Source: Lutibaculum baratangense AMV1
GTDB taxonomy: Bacteria > Pseudomonadota > Alphaproteobacteria > Rhizobiales > Tepidamorphaceae
Assembly (NCBI RefSeq): GCF_000496075.1
Contig: NZ_AWXZ01000044.1
Location: 1 to 64,000, forward strand
DNA: 64,000 nucleotides
Reading direction: 5' to 3'
Part shown: positions 1 to 8,480 of the stretch, one piece after another
Layout of the letters: every line of letters begins with the position of its first letter
Numbering within the stretch: the stretch's first letter is position 1
The notes under the pieces: model-generated
Told to the model about the DNA's origin: nothing
Seen by the model: only the letters and a program-made list of their open reading frames with translations
The model's database searches: none
Translations under genes and position numbers: made by a program

Positions 1-235
1 CGGCCTGGCGGCGCTCTTCCTCGGCGCGCTGGCGCTGCTGCTCCTCGGCCTGCCGACGCTCTTCCTCGGCGCGCTGGCGCTGCTGCTCCTCGGCCTGCCG
101 ACGCTCTTCCTCGGCGCGCTGGCGCTGCTGTTCCTCGACCTGGCGGCGCTGTTCGTCGGCGCGCTGGCGCTGCTGCTCCTCGGCCTGCCGACGCTCTTCC
201 TCGGCGTGCTGGCGCTGCTGCTCCTCCACCTGGCG
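1..235. repeat. 45-bp tandem repeats inside a coding region
   Basis: A 45-bp unit recurs with starts at 1, 46, 91, 136 and 181, and a decayed copy follows from 226. The copies at 46 and 91 are nearly identical; those at 136 and 226 differ at several positions. The period is exactly 15 codons, so length changes preserve the reading frame of the coiled-coil protein. The array continues beyond the left edge. Confidence 0.9.
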
Positions 236-583
236 GCGGCGCTCCTCGGCACGGTCGCCCTGACGGTCATTCTGCCGCCCGAGCTCCTGATCGCGCTGCT
301 GCTCGAGCATGCGCCGATGCTCCTCGTTGCGCTCACGCTGCTGGTCCTGCGCCTGCTGGCGCTGCTCCTGAACCTGGCGGCGCTGCTCCTGAGCCTGCTC
401 ACGCAGCTGCTCGCGCATGCGGCGGAGCTGGTCCCCCGGACCCTGGCCCTCGCCCTGATCGGGTCCTCCCTGCGCGAGAACGAGGGGGCGCGGTTCCTCC
501 GCCGACGCCGGCGCCGCAAGGCCGGCCGCCAAGAGCGCGGGCACGGCGGTGCCGAGCGTCAGGATTATCTTCAGTCTCTTCAT
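1..583 (-). CDS. Secreted coiled-coil repeat protein, N-terminal part (runs off left edge)
   Basis: The frame opens at an ATG at 583, preceded by a GGAG ribosome site, and runs off the left edge with 194 codons visible. Residues 1-28 look like a Sec signal peptide (MKRLKIILTL start, hydrophobic core, PASA before the likely cut). The rest is Gln/Glu/Arg-rich with almost no hydrophobic residues, and from about residue 115 it becomes a 15-residue repeat (RRQAEEQQRQRAEEE). Such highly charged helical linkers occur in alphaproteobacterial envelope proteins, some ending in an OmpA domain, but the C-terminus is not in the window, so the function is unknown. The open frame on the opposite strand here is a shadow of the repeats. 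Confidence 0.8.
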   Translation of the reverse strand, partial: MKRLKIILTLGTAVPALLAAGLAAPASAEEPRPLVLAQGGPDQGEGQGPGDQLRRMREQLREQAQEQRRQVQEQRQQAQDQQRERNEEHRRMLEQQRDQELGRQNDRQGDRAEERRRQVEEQQRQHAEEERRQAEEQQRQRADEQRRQVEEQQRQRAEEERRQAEEQQRQRAEEERRQAEEQQRQRAEEERRQA

Positions 584-712
584 TGTCTGCTCCGTCTTCT
601 GCCGGTGCTCCCCGGTGCCTAGCCAACGCGCAACGCCCCGGTTCGGTTTGCCGGAGTTAAGGCGGAGTGACATGAACCCAGGCTGAACCGGGTGGAGCGG
701 CTGTCCTGCGGA

Positions 713-1828
713 TCAGCCGCGCGCGAGGGCGACGTGATTGTCGAAGGCGAGATCGTGGCGTCGCGCCAGCAGCGTCTCGCCCGCCGTGAACTCGCGGATC
801 TCGCCGAGACCGTTCGTGCCGAGGAAGCCCGACGGCGCCGTCCCGGAGACGATGCCGCAGCTGTCTTCGAAATCGCGCGCGGCGACGAGTTCGCCCCGCA
901 GGTTCCAGACGAGAACCTTGCCGCCCCGCGGGCACGACGCGGCGACGAACTGCCCGTCTCGGCTCGTGGCCATGGCGCCGACATAGTTCATGAGGCTGTT
1001 CTGGATGTGATTGGGCGCGGCGAGCAGGCGCGGCGCTTCCTGCGGCCCGGCATAGCCGACGAGCGGCGGCCTGTCGGCCTCGGGCCCGACATACTGGCAG
1101 CCGAACCAGGATCGCCCGTCGGCGTCGAGCGAGACATGCCGGATCGACAGCTTGTGGACCTCCGGCGGCAGCGCGTGGCGCGCGATGAGGTCTCCGGAGC
1201 GCCAGTCGACGAAGGCGAGGTTCGCCTGCATGGAGTCGACGTTCAGCATCGTGCGGCCCGCGGCCGGATGGGTCTCGATGCCGCCGTTCCCGATGGCCAG
1301 CGTGCGGCCGTCCGGCATCAGGACGACCTCGTGCGGCCCGACCCCGTAGGACTCGATCTCGCCCAGGCGGGCATATCCGCCTCGGGCGTCGTAGATGCCG
1401 ATCGTGCCGCGCGCGTTGTCGTAGTCGTTCTCGGTCGCGAAGAGCAGCCGGCCGTCCGGGCTGAAGTCGCCGTGGCCGTAGAAGTGTCGGCCCTCGGGCG
1501 TGTGGAAGACCGTCGGCTCCGTCTCGCGCCTCAGGTCGATGGCGCAGGCGAATGTGCCGGGCCGGCGCGCGAAGGCGATCGCTCGCCTTCCGCCGGGCGA
1601 CACGCAGATGTCGTGGCCGCGGTCGGGCAGGGGAACGGTGCGGACGATGCCCTCTTCGGGGCGGAAGACGGCGACCGCGAAGCTGCCGTCCGGCTTCCGG
1701 CAGCCGCTGAGATAGAGCGGCTCGGCTCCTGCTGCCTCGGCGCGGCGGCCGAGCGCGCCGAACAGCATCAGCCCCGCGGCGCCCGCTCCCCGCAGGAAGG
1801 CGCGCCGTTCAATCGCCGTCGAGCGCAT
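713..1828 (-). CDS. DUF1513 family Tat-exported beta-propeller protein
   Basis: 371 aa. A twin-arginine motif (ERRAFLRGAG) followed by a hydrophobic stretch indicates Tat export to the periplasm. The remainder has the repeated blade pattern of YncE/DUF1513 propellers (for example GHDICVSPGGRRAIAFARR and SPDGRLLFATENDYD). The start overlaps the end of the upstream imelysin gene by 20 bases, so the two are probably translationally coupled. It is the last gene of the iron locus. The biochemical role of DUF1513 is not established; the context suggests a structural or redox partner in periplasmic iron handling. Confidence 0.88.
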   Translation of the reverse strand: MRSTAIERRAFLRGAGAAGLMLFGALGRRAEAAGAEPLYLSGCRKPDGSFAVAVFRPEEGIVRTVPLPDRGHDICVSPGGRRAIAFARRPGTFACAIDLRRETEPTVFHTPEGRHFYGHGDFSPDGRLLFATENDYDNARGTIGIYDARGGYARLGEIESYGVGPHEVVLMPDGRTLAIGNGGIETHPAAGRTMLNVDSMQANLAFVDWRSGDLIARHALPPEVHKLSIRHVSLDADGRSWFGCQYVGPEADRPPLVGYAGPQEAPRLLAAPNHIQNSLMNYVGAMATSRDGQFVAASCPRGGKVLVWNLRGELVAARDFEDSCGIVSGTAPSGFLGTNGLGEIREFTAGETLLARRHDLAFDNHVALARG

Positions 1829-2888
1829 TGAACCCCGCTTTCAATCCCGCCGCCGACATGAGCTGCTCGGAGACGAGGCTCCGGGCATTGTCGAGCGAAT
1901 AGAAAAGCGCCGTCAGGTCCCGCCGCCCGTCGGTGTCGACGACGGCTTCCTCGATGGGCTCGGCGATCCGGCCCGCCACGGCCCTCGCGTTCGCGATCTC
2001 GAAGCCGATCGAGCGCTCGAGCCATGACAGGTCCTTCGGCAAGATAGCCTCGATCCCGCCCGCCTGCAGCAGGGCGCCGGTCCCCCCGACCATATGGCCG
2101 ACATAGCCGAGCGTCGTGCCGCTTCGCCAGAAGGGCGCGGTCTTCGGACGTGCCGTCTCGACCGACTCTCCCATCGCCGGGCGGACGATCCGCTCCGCCG
2201 CGAGCTCGAGGCCCGTCGCGGCGCTCCCGATAAGGTCCCGGACGGGCTCGCTTGGCCCGCGGTAGAGCGGGTTGTCCGCTCCAGGGGCGGAGAACTCCGA
2301 CGCGAACGCACCGTCTTCCGCGAAAGCGACCTGGAGTTCCTGCGCGACCTGGTGGACGTTCTCGCCCATCGCCTGCGCATAGCGGCAACGGAAGCTCATG
2401 GGGAGCTCGGCCAGCGTCTCGGATCCGCTGCCGAACATCAGAAACTCCAGCGCGCCCAGGCCCTGCACGGCGACGCTCTTCTGCCTCAGCTCTGCCGGCA
2501 ACGTCGCCGCCGGGTCCTCCTCGGCCAGAACGCCCTGCACCTGTCTCAGCGTCACGCCCCGCGGGTCGGGCCAGAAGAACACGCGAGCCTGTCGGTCGTC
2601 CTGCCGCAGCGGGTCGAGCGCCAGGAAGGACAGGCCGGCCCAGGCCTCCGCGACCTTCCGGAACGAGGCCTGCGCCGTCTGGAGCGACGCCTCGCCCGGT
2701 GTCTCGCACAGGGTCGCGACATCCGCCGAAAGAGAGGCCGTCGCCGCCTCGAAATCGGCAGCCGCCGGGCGGACATAGCCTGCGAGTGCCCGGTCGGCGA
2801 AACCCTGCAGGGCCTCGCCACCCGGCTGAGCGTGAGCCGGGGAGGCGGCCATGACGGCCATCGCGAGGGCGGCGAGCGCGAACCGCAT
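1809..2888 (-). CDS. Imelysin family (M75) periplasmic protein, second copy, altered metal motif
   Basis: 359 aa with a Sec signal peptide (cut near AHA at residues 18-20) and a helical imelysin domain. In this family the GxHxxE motif is thought to bind metal. Here the aligned segment reads GLGALEFLMFG (Gly143, Gly145, Glu148), so the histidine is glycine. It follows the DUF1111 gene by 3 bases and overlaps DUF1513. It may have become a structural or haem/iron-partner subunit rather than a metal-binding copy. The family call is firm from the conserved EFLMFG block and context; the functional reading is inference. Confidence 0.87.
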   Translation of the reverse strand: MRFALAALAMAVMAASPAHAQPGGEALQGFADRALAGYVRPAAADFEAATASLSADVATLCETPGEASLQTAQASFRKVAEAWAGLSFLALDPLRQDDRQARVFFWPDPRGVTLRQVQGVLAEEDPAATLPAELRQKSVAVQGLGALEFLMFGSGSETLAELPMSFRCRYAQAMGENVHQVAQELQVAFAEDGAFASEFSAPGADNPLYRGPSEPVRDLIGSAATGLELAAERIVRPAMGESVETARPKTAPFWRSGTTLGYVGHMVGGTGALLQAGGIEAILPKDLSWLERSIGFEIANARAVAGRIAEPIEEAVVDTDGRRDLTALFYSLDNARSLVSEQLMSAAGLKAGFNALDGD

Positions 2889-2891
2889 GAT

Positions 2892-4412
2892 CTAGAGAGA
2901 CTCCAGGAACCGGATGAGGGCGGCGCGGTTGTCGGGCGTCATGGCCGCCACGGAATCACGGGTGGCCTCGGCCTCGCCGCCATGCCACAGCACGGCCTCG
3001 AGCAGGCTGCGGGCGCGCCCGTCGTGCAGGAACAGCGTGTGGCCGCTCACCGCCTGCGTCAAGCCGATGCCCCAGAGCGGCGGCGTGCGCCATTCGCGCC
3101 CCGAGGCGGCCCCTTGCGGCCGGCGGTCGGCGAGGCCGTCCCCCATGTCGTGCAGCAGCATGTCGGTGTAAGGCCAGATGAGCTGCCGGCGCAGCGCCAC
3201 CGGCACCTCGTCATCGTCGCGCGTGACGTATTTGGGATGGTGGCAGCCGACGCAGCCCGTCTGGTAGAAGAGCTCCTTGCCGCGCAGGACCTCGGGGTCT
3301 TCGACGTCGCGGCGCGCCGGCACGGCCAGGTGCCGGGAATAGAAGGTCACGAGCGCCAGCAGTTCCTCCGGCACCTCGTGCCCGTCGTAGTCCTGCCCGA
3401 CCGGCGCGTCGATGCAGGACGTCTGGGCTTCGGTGCAGTCGCCGTGGGGCTCCGGCACGTCCGGGTTGCCGAGCCCCATGTCGGTCACGAAGGCGAAGGC
3501 CGCCTGCTGGCGGACGGTCGGCTGGATCGCCTTCGAGCCGAAGCGCCCGAGGGCCGGCTCGCCGGTCGACACGTCGACATTCCAGTTCGGACGGCCGGAT
3601 ATCCCGTCTCCGTCCTCGTCGTCCGGGTCGGCGAGCGCGAGTATGTCGCCCTCGTGGACGAATTCCAGAAGGCCGAGCCCGATCATCTGCGGGGCGACCC
3701 TCGGCGAGATCATCGTGTCTGGGTGAAGCGGCCCGTAGCCCAGCTCGGCGATCTCGTAGCGCGGCACGCGCAGGCTCGCCGTCTCCCCGCCCGACAGCTG
3801 CACCGCCCGCTCGCCATACGTGACCACGACGCGCCCCTCGGCGGCGTGGCCGGCCGCCGCCAGGTCCTGAAGCTGCGAGCCGTAGGTCGGCTCCGGCACG
3901 ACGAGCTCCGAGACGGTCTGGGGGAACTCGGGCTCGCCCTCCGGCGCCGGCACGCTGAGGCCCAGCACGAAGGACTCCGCGCCGGCCGCCCCATCGCGGG
4001 GCGGCTGACCGCGCCCGTCCTTCAAATGGCAGTTCTGGCAGCCCCGGGAGTTGAACAGCGGACCGAGGCCGTCGGAGGCGGTCGTGGAGGAGGGGGCGGG
4101 CGTCCACAGCTTGCGGAAGACGCCGTTCCCGACCGCAAAGTCCGACCGCCCCTCGAATGGCAGGTTCGCCGAGAACTGGGAGAAGGCATCCCGGTCGAAG
4201 CGTTCGACCGTCGTCGCGCCGCCCTGGTTCACCTCGAAGGGCTCCGCCTTCGTGAAATCCCCGGTGGAAGCGGTGACGCCCGCGATGCGCGCCCGGTCCG
4301 CCTCGCTGAGATCCGCGCGATGGGCAAGCGGACCCTCCGAGGCCGCGTAGGCGAAGAGGGTCATGGCGGTCGAGACGCCGAAGCTCAGGGCGATGAGGCG
4401 GGCGGAGGTCAT
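2892..4412 (-). CDS. Di-haem cytochrome c oxidoreductase family protein (DUF1111)
   Basis: 506 aa. An N-terminal hydrophobic segment (about residues 5-24) exports it to the periplasm. There are two c-type haem sites: CQNCH at 125-129 and CVGCH at 387-391. The DUF1111 family is related to MauG/CCP-like di-haem proteins and is commonly found beside imelysin genes, where an electron-transfer or ferric-reduction role in iron uptake is suspected. It lies 52 bases after the first imelysin gene and 3 bases before the second. The aspartate-rich stretch near 262-272 (DPDDEDGDGISG) resembles a calcium site. Confidence 0.9.
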   Translation of the reverse strand: MTSARLIALSFGVSTAMTLFAYAASEGPLAHRADLSEADRARIAGVTASTGDFTKAEPFEVNQGGATTVERFDRDAFSQFSANLPFEGRSDFAVGNGVFRKLWTPAPSSTTASDGLGPLFNSRGCQNCHLKDGRGQPPRDGAAGAESFVLGLSVPAPEGEPEFPQTVSELVVPEPTYGSQLQDLAAAGHAAEGRVVVTYGERAVQLSGGETASLRVPRYEIAELGYGPLHPDTMISPRVAPQMIGLGLLEFVHEGDILALADPDDEDGDGISGRPNWNVDVSTGEPALGRFGSKAIQPTVRQQAAFAFVTDMGLGNPDVPEPHGDCTEAQTSCIDAPVGQDYDGHEVPEELLALVTFYSRHLAVPARRDVEDPEVLRGKELFYQTGCVGCHHPKYVTRDDDEVPVALRRQLIWPYTDMLLHDMGDGLADRRPQGAASGREWRTPPLWGIGLTQAVSGHTLFLHDGRARSLLEAVLWHGGEAEATRDSVAAMTPDNRAALIRFLESL

Positions 4413-4464
4413 GGCGGAAGACGCCTGTGGAGGGCTGGGCGCCGGAAGCGCCCGCCCAGGGTCT

Positions 4465-5736
4465 TTACTGGAAGACGGCGTTCGGATTGTCGAGGCTGTC
4501 GGACCCCTCGAGGTCGATCTGCTCCAGGTCGAGCGCCGCGATGGCCCGCTCCAGCGACCGGGTCTGCGCGATGAGCGCGTCGACGGCGTGCTGGACGACC
4601 TCGTTCCCCTCCTCGTTGCCCTCGCCGATCATCTGGTCATAGGCCTCGCCACCCTCGGCCCGCTCCCTGATGGCGTCCATCGCCGCCAGCGTCTCGTCGA
4701 GCTTGGCGAGAAGCTCGGCGTGGGTCTCGGGCTTTGCGGCCTCGACGAGATCCGCGGGCGCAGGCCCCTCGACCACCGAGCCGTCGGTGCGGACGTAGCG
4801 GCCGACATAGACGTTCCTGATGCCGAGGGCGTCGTAATAGTGCGAGTTGTGGGTGTTGTCGGAGAAGCAGTCGTGCTCCTCCTCGGGATCGTGCAGCATG
4901 AGCCCGAGCTTCATGCGCTCGCCGGCGAGCTCGCCATAGGAGAGCGACCCCATGCCGGTGAAGATGGCGCGAACACCGGCCTCAGGATCCTCCGTCACCG
5001 CCGCGCGCGCCTCGCCGCCCTCGGCCCACATCTCCGCCATCTCGCGGAGGTCGCTCACCAGAAGCTCCGTCGCCGCGGTCAGATACTGCGCGCGCCGGTC
5101 GCAGTTGCCGCCCGTGCAGCCGTCGCCCTGCACGTAGTCGGTATGCGGCCGGTCGCCGGCCCCGGCATCGGTGCCGTTGAGATCCTGGCCCCAGAGCAGG
5201 AACTCGACCGCGTGGTAGCCGGTCGCGACGTTCGCTTCCACGCCGCCCAGTTCCTGCAGCGTGCCCTCGAGCAGGTCCGCGTCGATCGTGGAGGCATCGA
5301 CCTCCCGCCCGCCGACCTTCAGCTGCGGGTTGGCGATGACGTTCGCGGCATAGGCCTCGTTCTGGTCCGACTCGGTCCCGTAGGACGCGTCGACATAGTC
5401 GATCAGCCCCTCGTCGAGGGGCCAGGCGTTCACCTTGCCCTCCCACTCGTCGACGAGGGGATTGCCGAAGCGGTAGACCTCCGTCTGCTGATAGGGCACC
5501 CGGGCGTCGATCCACGCCTGCCTCGCCGCCGCTAGCGTTTCCTCGCTCGGGTCCGCGACCAGTGCCGCCACGGCGTCCTTCAGCGTCTCGGCCGTGGTGA
5601 GCGAATCCTCGTAGCCGGCCTGCGCGATGTCGGCATAAGTCGCGGCCACCTCATCCAGTGCCGGCTGCGCATGAGCGGCCGTCGCGACGAGCATCGCCAA
5701 TCCCCCGGCGAGCACGTACCTGCCTGGTCCCGTCAT
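4465..5736 (-). CDS. irpA: Imelysin family iron-regulated periplasmic protein (IrpA-like)
   Basis: 423 aa, with a signal peptide ending about residue 23 (ATAAHA). The imelysin domain keeps the GxHxxE metal motif intact (Gly173-Tyr-His175-Ala-Val-Glu178) and the family hallmark HDCFSDNTH. A GGGGAGACC ribosome site precedes the ATG. It is the first gene of the locus, and a palindromic iron-box-like element sits 15-31 bases upstream. IrpA-type proteins are periplasmic or outer-membrane iron-uptake factors. No EfeU-type permease is encoded with it, so how iron would reach the cytoplasm is not shown here. Confidence 0.9.
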   Translation of the reverse strand: MTGPGRYVLAGGLAMLVATAAHAQPALDEVAATYADIAQAGYEDSLTTAETLKDAVAALVADPSEETLAAARQAWIDARVPYQQTEVYRFGNPLVDEWEGKVNAWPLDEGLIDYVDASYGTESDQNEAYAANVIANPQLKVGGREVDASTIDADLLEGTLQELGGVEANVATGYHAVEFLLWGQDLNGTDAGAGDRPHTDYVQGDGCTGGNCDRRAQYLTAATELLVSDLREMAEMWAEGGEARAAVTEDPEAGVRAIFTGMGSLSYGELAGERMKLGLMLHDPEEEHDCFSDNTHNSHYYDALGIRNVYVGRYVRTDGSVVEGPAPADLVEAAKPETHAELLAKLDETLAAMDAIRERAEGGEAYDQMIGEGNEEGNEVVQHAVDALIAQTRSLERAIAALDLEQIDLEGSDSLDNPNAVFQ

Positions 5737-5750
5737 CGCGGTCTCCCCGT

Positions 5751-5767
5751 TTTCGAAGGGTTCAAAA
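5751..5767 (-). promoter_or_regulatory. Candidate Irr/ICE-type iron box upstream of the imelysin operon
   Basis: The plus strand reads TTTCGAA-GGG-TTCAAAA, an interrupted palindrome. Each half matches 6 of 7 positions of the rhizobial ICE pattern TTTAGAA-N3-TTCTAAA. It ends 15 bases before the irpA start, where a bound protein could block initiation. A second imperfect repeat (aactacac...gtatagtt, 5766-5793) lies just upstream. This is pattern evidence only; no Irr gene is in the window. Confidence 0.45.
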
Positions 5768-5842
5768 CTACACTTTTCTCTGCAGGTATAGTTGATCCCT
5801 CATCCCCGGAGCGATTGCAAGCCTCGATCTGCAGGCGCGGGA

Positions 5843-6247
5843 TCACCGGGAAGCGTCGGTCGCTCCACCGCCGCAAGGCCTCAGTGTCACGGGATCCGCG
5901 TCGACGATCTCGCCGAGGGGACGGCAGGCGCGGCGAGGCTCGCCGTCCCCGGGCGTGCAGAGCGTCCAGTCCCCGACCCCCGGCTCCGTGGCGCGCCGCA
6001 GCACGATCTCCGGCCGCGGCTCCTCGGGATGCCAGACATACCAGCCATCGACGAGACGGGCCTCGGGCGGCGGCTCCATGCCGGCGCCCGAGCCCTTGAT
6101 GCGCGAGGTCTCGAGCACGAGGCGATCGCCTTCGACCCGCCACTCCTCCTGCCAGGGAACGCGCTCGACGGTGTGCGTCCAGGAAAGGGCGAAGCCGGCG
6201 ACCGCCAGCGTGACGATCTTGCCGGCCCCGAGGACGCAGAGCGGCAT
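5843..6247 (-). CDS. DUF1850 family small protein of TAXI-TRAP locus
   Basis: 134 aa starting MPLCVLGAGKIVTLAVAG; its start codon shares one base with the permease stop (TGATG), implying translational coupling. The N-terminus is hydrophobic (signal or single membrane segment, about residues 8-24). The rest is a beta-rich domain with PWQEEWRVEGDRLVLETSRI, typical of DUF1850. DUF1850 proteins are regularly encoded with TAXI-type TRAP fused permeases, but their role is not known. Longer open frames extending upstream of this start merely shadow the permease gene. Confidence 0.85.
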   Translation of the reverse strand: MPLCVLGAGKIVTLAVAGFALSWTHTVERVPWQEEWRVEGDRLVLETSRIKGSGAGMEPPPEARLVDGWYVWHPEEPRPEIVLRRATEPGVGDWTLCTPGDGEPRRACRPLGEIVDADPVTLRPCGGGATDASR

Positions 6248-8349
6248 CAGGCCGGCAGCGGCTCGGTTCGCGTGCGGCGGATGCGCCACCAGACCCAGCC
6301 GATGAAGGCGATGCAGGCCGCGAAGCCGATCTCGTCGGTGACGGGGAGGGCGACGATGAGGGTCGAGGCGGCGAGGAAGGCCCAGATCCGCTCCCACCAG
6401 CGCAACCTCACGCCGAAGAAGCCGATGGAGGCCGCGCCCCACAGGCCGATCGCGAGCAGCGCCTTTCCGATATTGTAGGCGACGGCGGGCCAGAAGCCGA
6501 TCGCGTCGGCGAGCGGCCCGCCCGGCTGGAGCATCAGAGTGGGCGCGTAGACCGCCATGTAGGGCACGACGAAGCCGGCGATGGCGACGCGCATCGCCTG
6601 CACGCCGATCTTCATGCCGCCTTCTTTCGCGATCGGCGCGGCCGCGAAGGCGGCCAGCGCGACCGGCGGCGTGAGGTCCGCCATGATGCCGAAATAGAAG
6701 ACGAACATGTGGCTCACGATCAGCGGGACGCCGAGATCGAGCAGGGCGGGGCCGGCGATCGAGGAGGTGATGATGTAGTTCGGGATCGTCGGGATCCCCA
6801 TCCCGAGGATCAGGCAGGTGATCATCGTCAGGAAAAGCGAGAAAAAGAGGGAGCTCTCGCCGACGCTCACGATCACGCGGGTGAAGGTCGTGGCGGTGCC
6901 GGTCAGGGCGAGGATGCCGATGAGGACACCCACGAGAGCGCAGGCGACGCCGACGGGGAGGGCGTTCTTCGCGCCGAGCGCGAGGCTCTCGATCGTCAGC
7001 CGCAACGTCTCGCGGCCGCCGCGGTTGACGAGGTTGAACGCCATCAGCGCGACGATCAGCAGGACGACGGGGGTAATGCCGTAGGACTGGAACGTCCAGG
7101 CGGCGCCGATGCCCAGCGCGATCCAGAAGACGATGCGCAGGGGAACCGGGCCGAGGATGCCCGCGATCGGCGTGCCGAGGATCAGGAGCAGGGTGAAGGC
7201 GAGGCCGATCGTGCCGGCGAAGAGCGGCGTGTAGCCGGAGAACAGGAGATAGACGAGGGCGACGAGCGGCAGGAGGAGATACCAGCGGTCGACGAGGGCC
7301 CTCCAGGCGCTCGGCAGCTCGTCGCGCGGCAGGCCCTGCAGGCCGAGGCGGCCGGCCTCGAGATGCACCATCAGGAAGACGGTGGCGAAGTAGAGCATGG
7401 CCGGGACGATCGCCGCCCACACGACCGAGACGTACGGCACGCCGATCGTCTCGGCCATGATGAAGGCGACGGCGCCCATCACGGGCGGCATGATCTGGCC
7501 GCCCATCGAGGCGGTCGCCTCGACGCCGCCGGCGAAGGCCGGACGGAAGCCGAAGCGCTTCATCAGCGGAATCGTGAACTGGCCGGTGGTCACGACGTTC
7601 GCGACGCCCGAGCCGTTGATCGTGCCCATGAGGCCGGAGGAGACGACGGAGACCTTCGCCGGCCCGCCCTTCGTGTGCCCGACCGTTCCCATGGCGAGGT
7701 CGGTGAAGAGCTGGATCATCCCGGCCCGCTCGAGGAACGAGCCGAACAGGATGAACAGGAAGATATATGTCGACGAGACGTAGATCGGCGTTCCGAATAT
7801 CCCCTCGGTGCCGAGGAACAGGATGTCGACGATCTGGTCGTAGGCATAAGGCCGGTGGATGAGTGGCGGCGGCAGGAGATGGCCGTAAAGGCCGTAGAGA
7901 ACGAAGACGCCGCAGATGATCGGCAGCGCCCACCCCATCATCATGTAGCCCGCCAGGAACACGAGCCCGATCGCCACGGTGCCGAAAATGATGTCGAGCT
8001 CGGTCGGGCGGGCCTGCAGGATGATCCGGTGATAGCCCTCCCAGTGGTAGAGCCCGATGGAGAAGCCGACGATCCCGAGAATGAGGAAGGCCGCGAAGCG
8101 CGCCTTGTTATGTGGCTTCTGGTTCGCCAGGAGCCCGAACAGGAGCAGGAGCAGGAAGCCGACATGGACCGCCCGCGTGATCTGGCTCGCGATCGGCGAA
8201 TAGGCGGCGGTCCACAGCTGGAACAGGGAGAACGCGATCGCCACGCCCATCAGCACGCGGGCGAAGGGCCCGGTGCCCCAGCCATACTCGTGCTGGATCG
8301 GCTCCTCGTCGGGCGGAAGGCTGCCGTTCGCGGGGGCGGACGCGCTCAT
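6247..8349 (-). CDS. TRAP transporter fused permease (DctQ-DctM fusion, TAXI type)
   Basis: 700 aa and strongly hydrophobic throughout, with many membrane spans. The N-terminal part (about residues 30-160) corresponds to the small DctQ-like subunit. The C-terminal part carries the large-permease signatures FGSFLERAGMIQLFTDLA and VSSGLMGTINGSGVANVVTTGQFTIP, typical of the 4TM/12TM fused permeases that work with TAXI binding proteins. It probably imports an organic acid with a cation gradient; the substrate cannot be told from sequence. It lies downstream of the binding-protein gene (gap about 130 bases) and is coupled to the DUF1850 gene. Confidence 0.93.
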   Translation of the reverse strand: MSASAPANGSLPPDEEPIQHEYGWGTGPFARVLMGVAIAFSLFQLWTAAYSPIASQITRAVHVGFLLLLLFGLLANQKPHNKARFAAFLILGIVGFSIGLYHWEGYHRIILQARPTELDIIFGTVAIGLVFLAGYMMMGWALPIICGVFVLYGLYGHLLPPPLIHRPYAYDQIVDILFLGTEGIFGTPIYVSSTYIFLFILFGSFLERAGMIQLFTDLAMGTVGHTKGGPAKVSVVSSGLMGTINGSGVANVVTTGQFTIPLMKRFGFRPAFAGGVEATASMGGQIMPPVMGAVAFIMAETIGVPYVSVVWAAIVPAMLYFATVFLMVHLEAGRLGLQGLPRDELPSAWRALVDRWYLLLPLVALVYLLFSGYTPLFAGTIGLAFTLLLILGTPIAGILGPVPLRIVFWIALGIGAAWTFQSYGITPVVLLIVALMAFNLVNRGGRETLRLTIESLALGAKNALPVGVACALVGVLIGILALTGTATTFTRVIVSVGESSLFFSLFLTMITCLILGMGIPTIPNYIITSSIAGPALLDLGVPLIVSHMFVFYFGIMADLTPPVALAAFAAAPIAKEGGMKIGVQAMRVAIAGFVVPYMAVYAPTLMLQPGGPLADAIGFWPAVAYNIGKALLAIGLWGAASIGFFGVRLRWWERIWAFLAASTLIVALPVTDEIGFAACIAFIGWVWWRIRRTRTEPLPA

Positions 8350-8480
8350 GCCAGGTCTCCGGATGGATGCGTGGGACAGGGATCCAGAACGCCGTGTGAG
8401 GATCGGGAGGACATGGGCCCTCCCGATCCGGCCGGCACGTGGCGCGCGCCGCTGAGGCGCCGGCCAGTGAGAAGCGGGCT

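Noticed and set aside
1-235. Could the regular repeats be a CRISPR array?
   Set aside because: Units are contiguous with no variable spacers and encode a protein repeat.
206-622. Leucine-rich open frame on the plus strand
   Set aside because: It is the antisense of the Gln/Glu/Arg coiled-coil repeats; the minus-strand frame has a signal peptide and ribosome site.
2094-4574. 826-codon plus-strand frame across the iron locus
   Set aside because: High-GC antisense shadow, Arg/Gly/Pro-rich, no domain; minus-strand genes carry haem and imelysin motifs.
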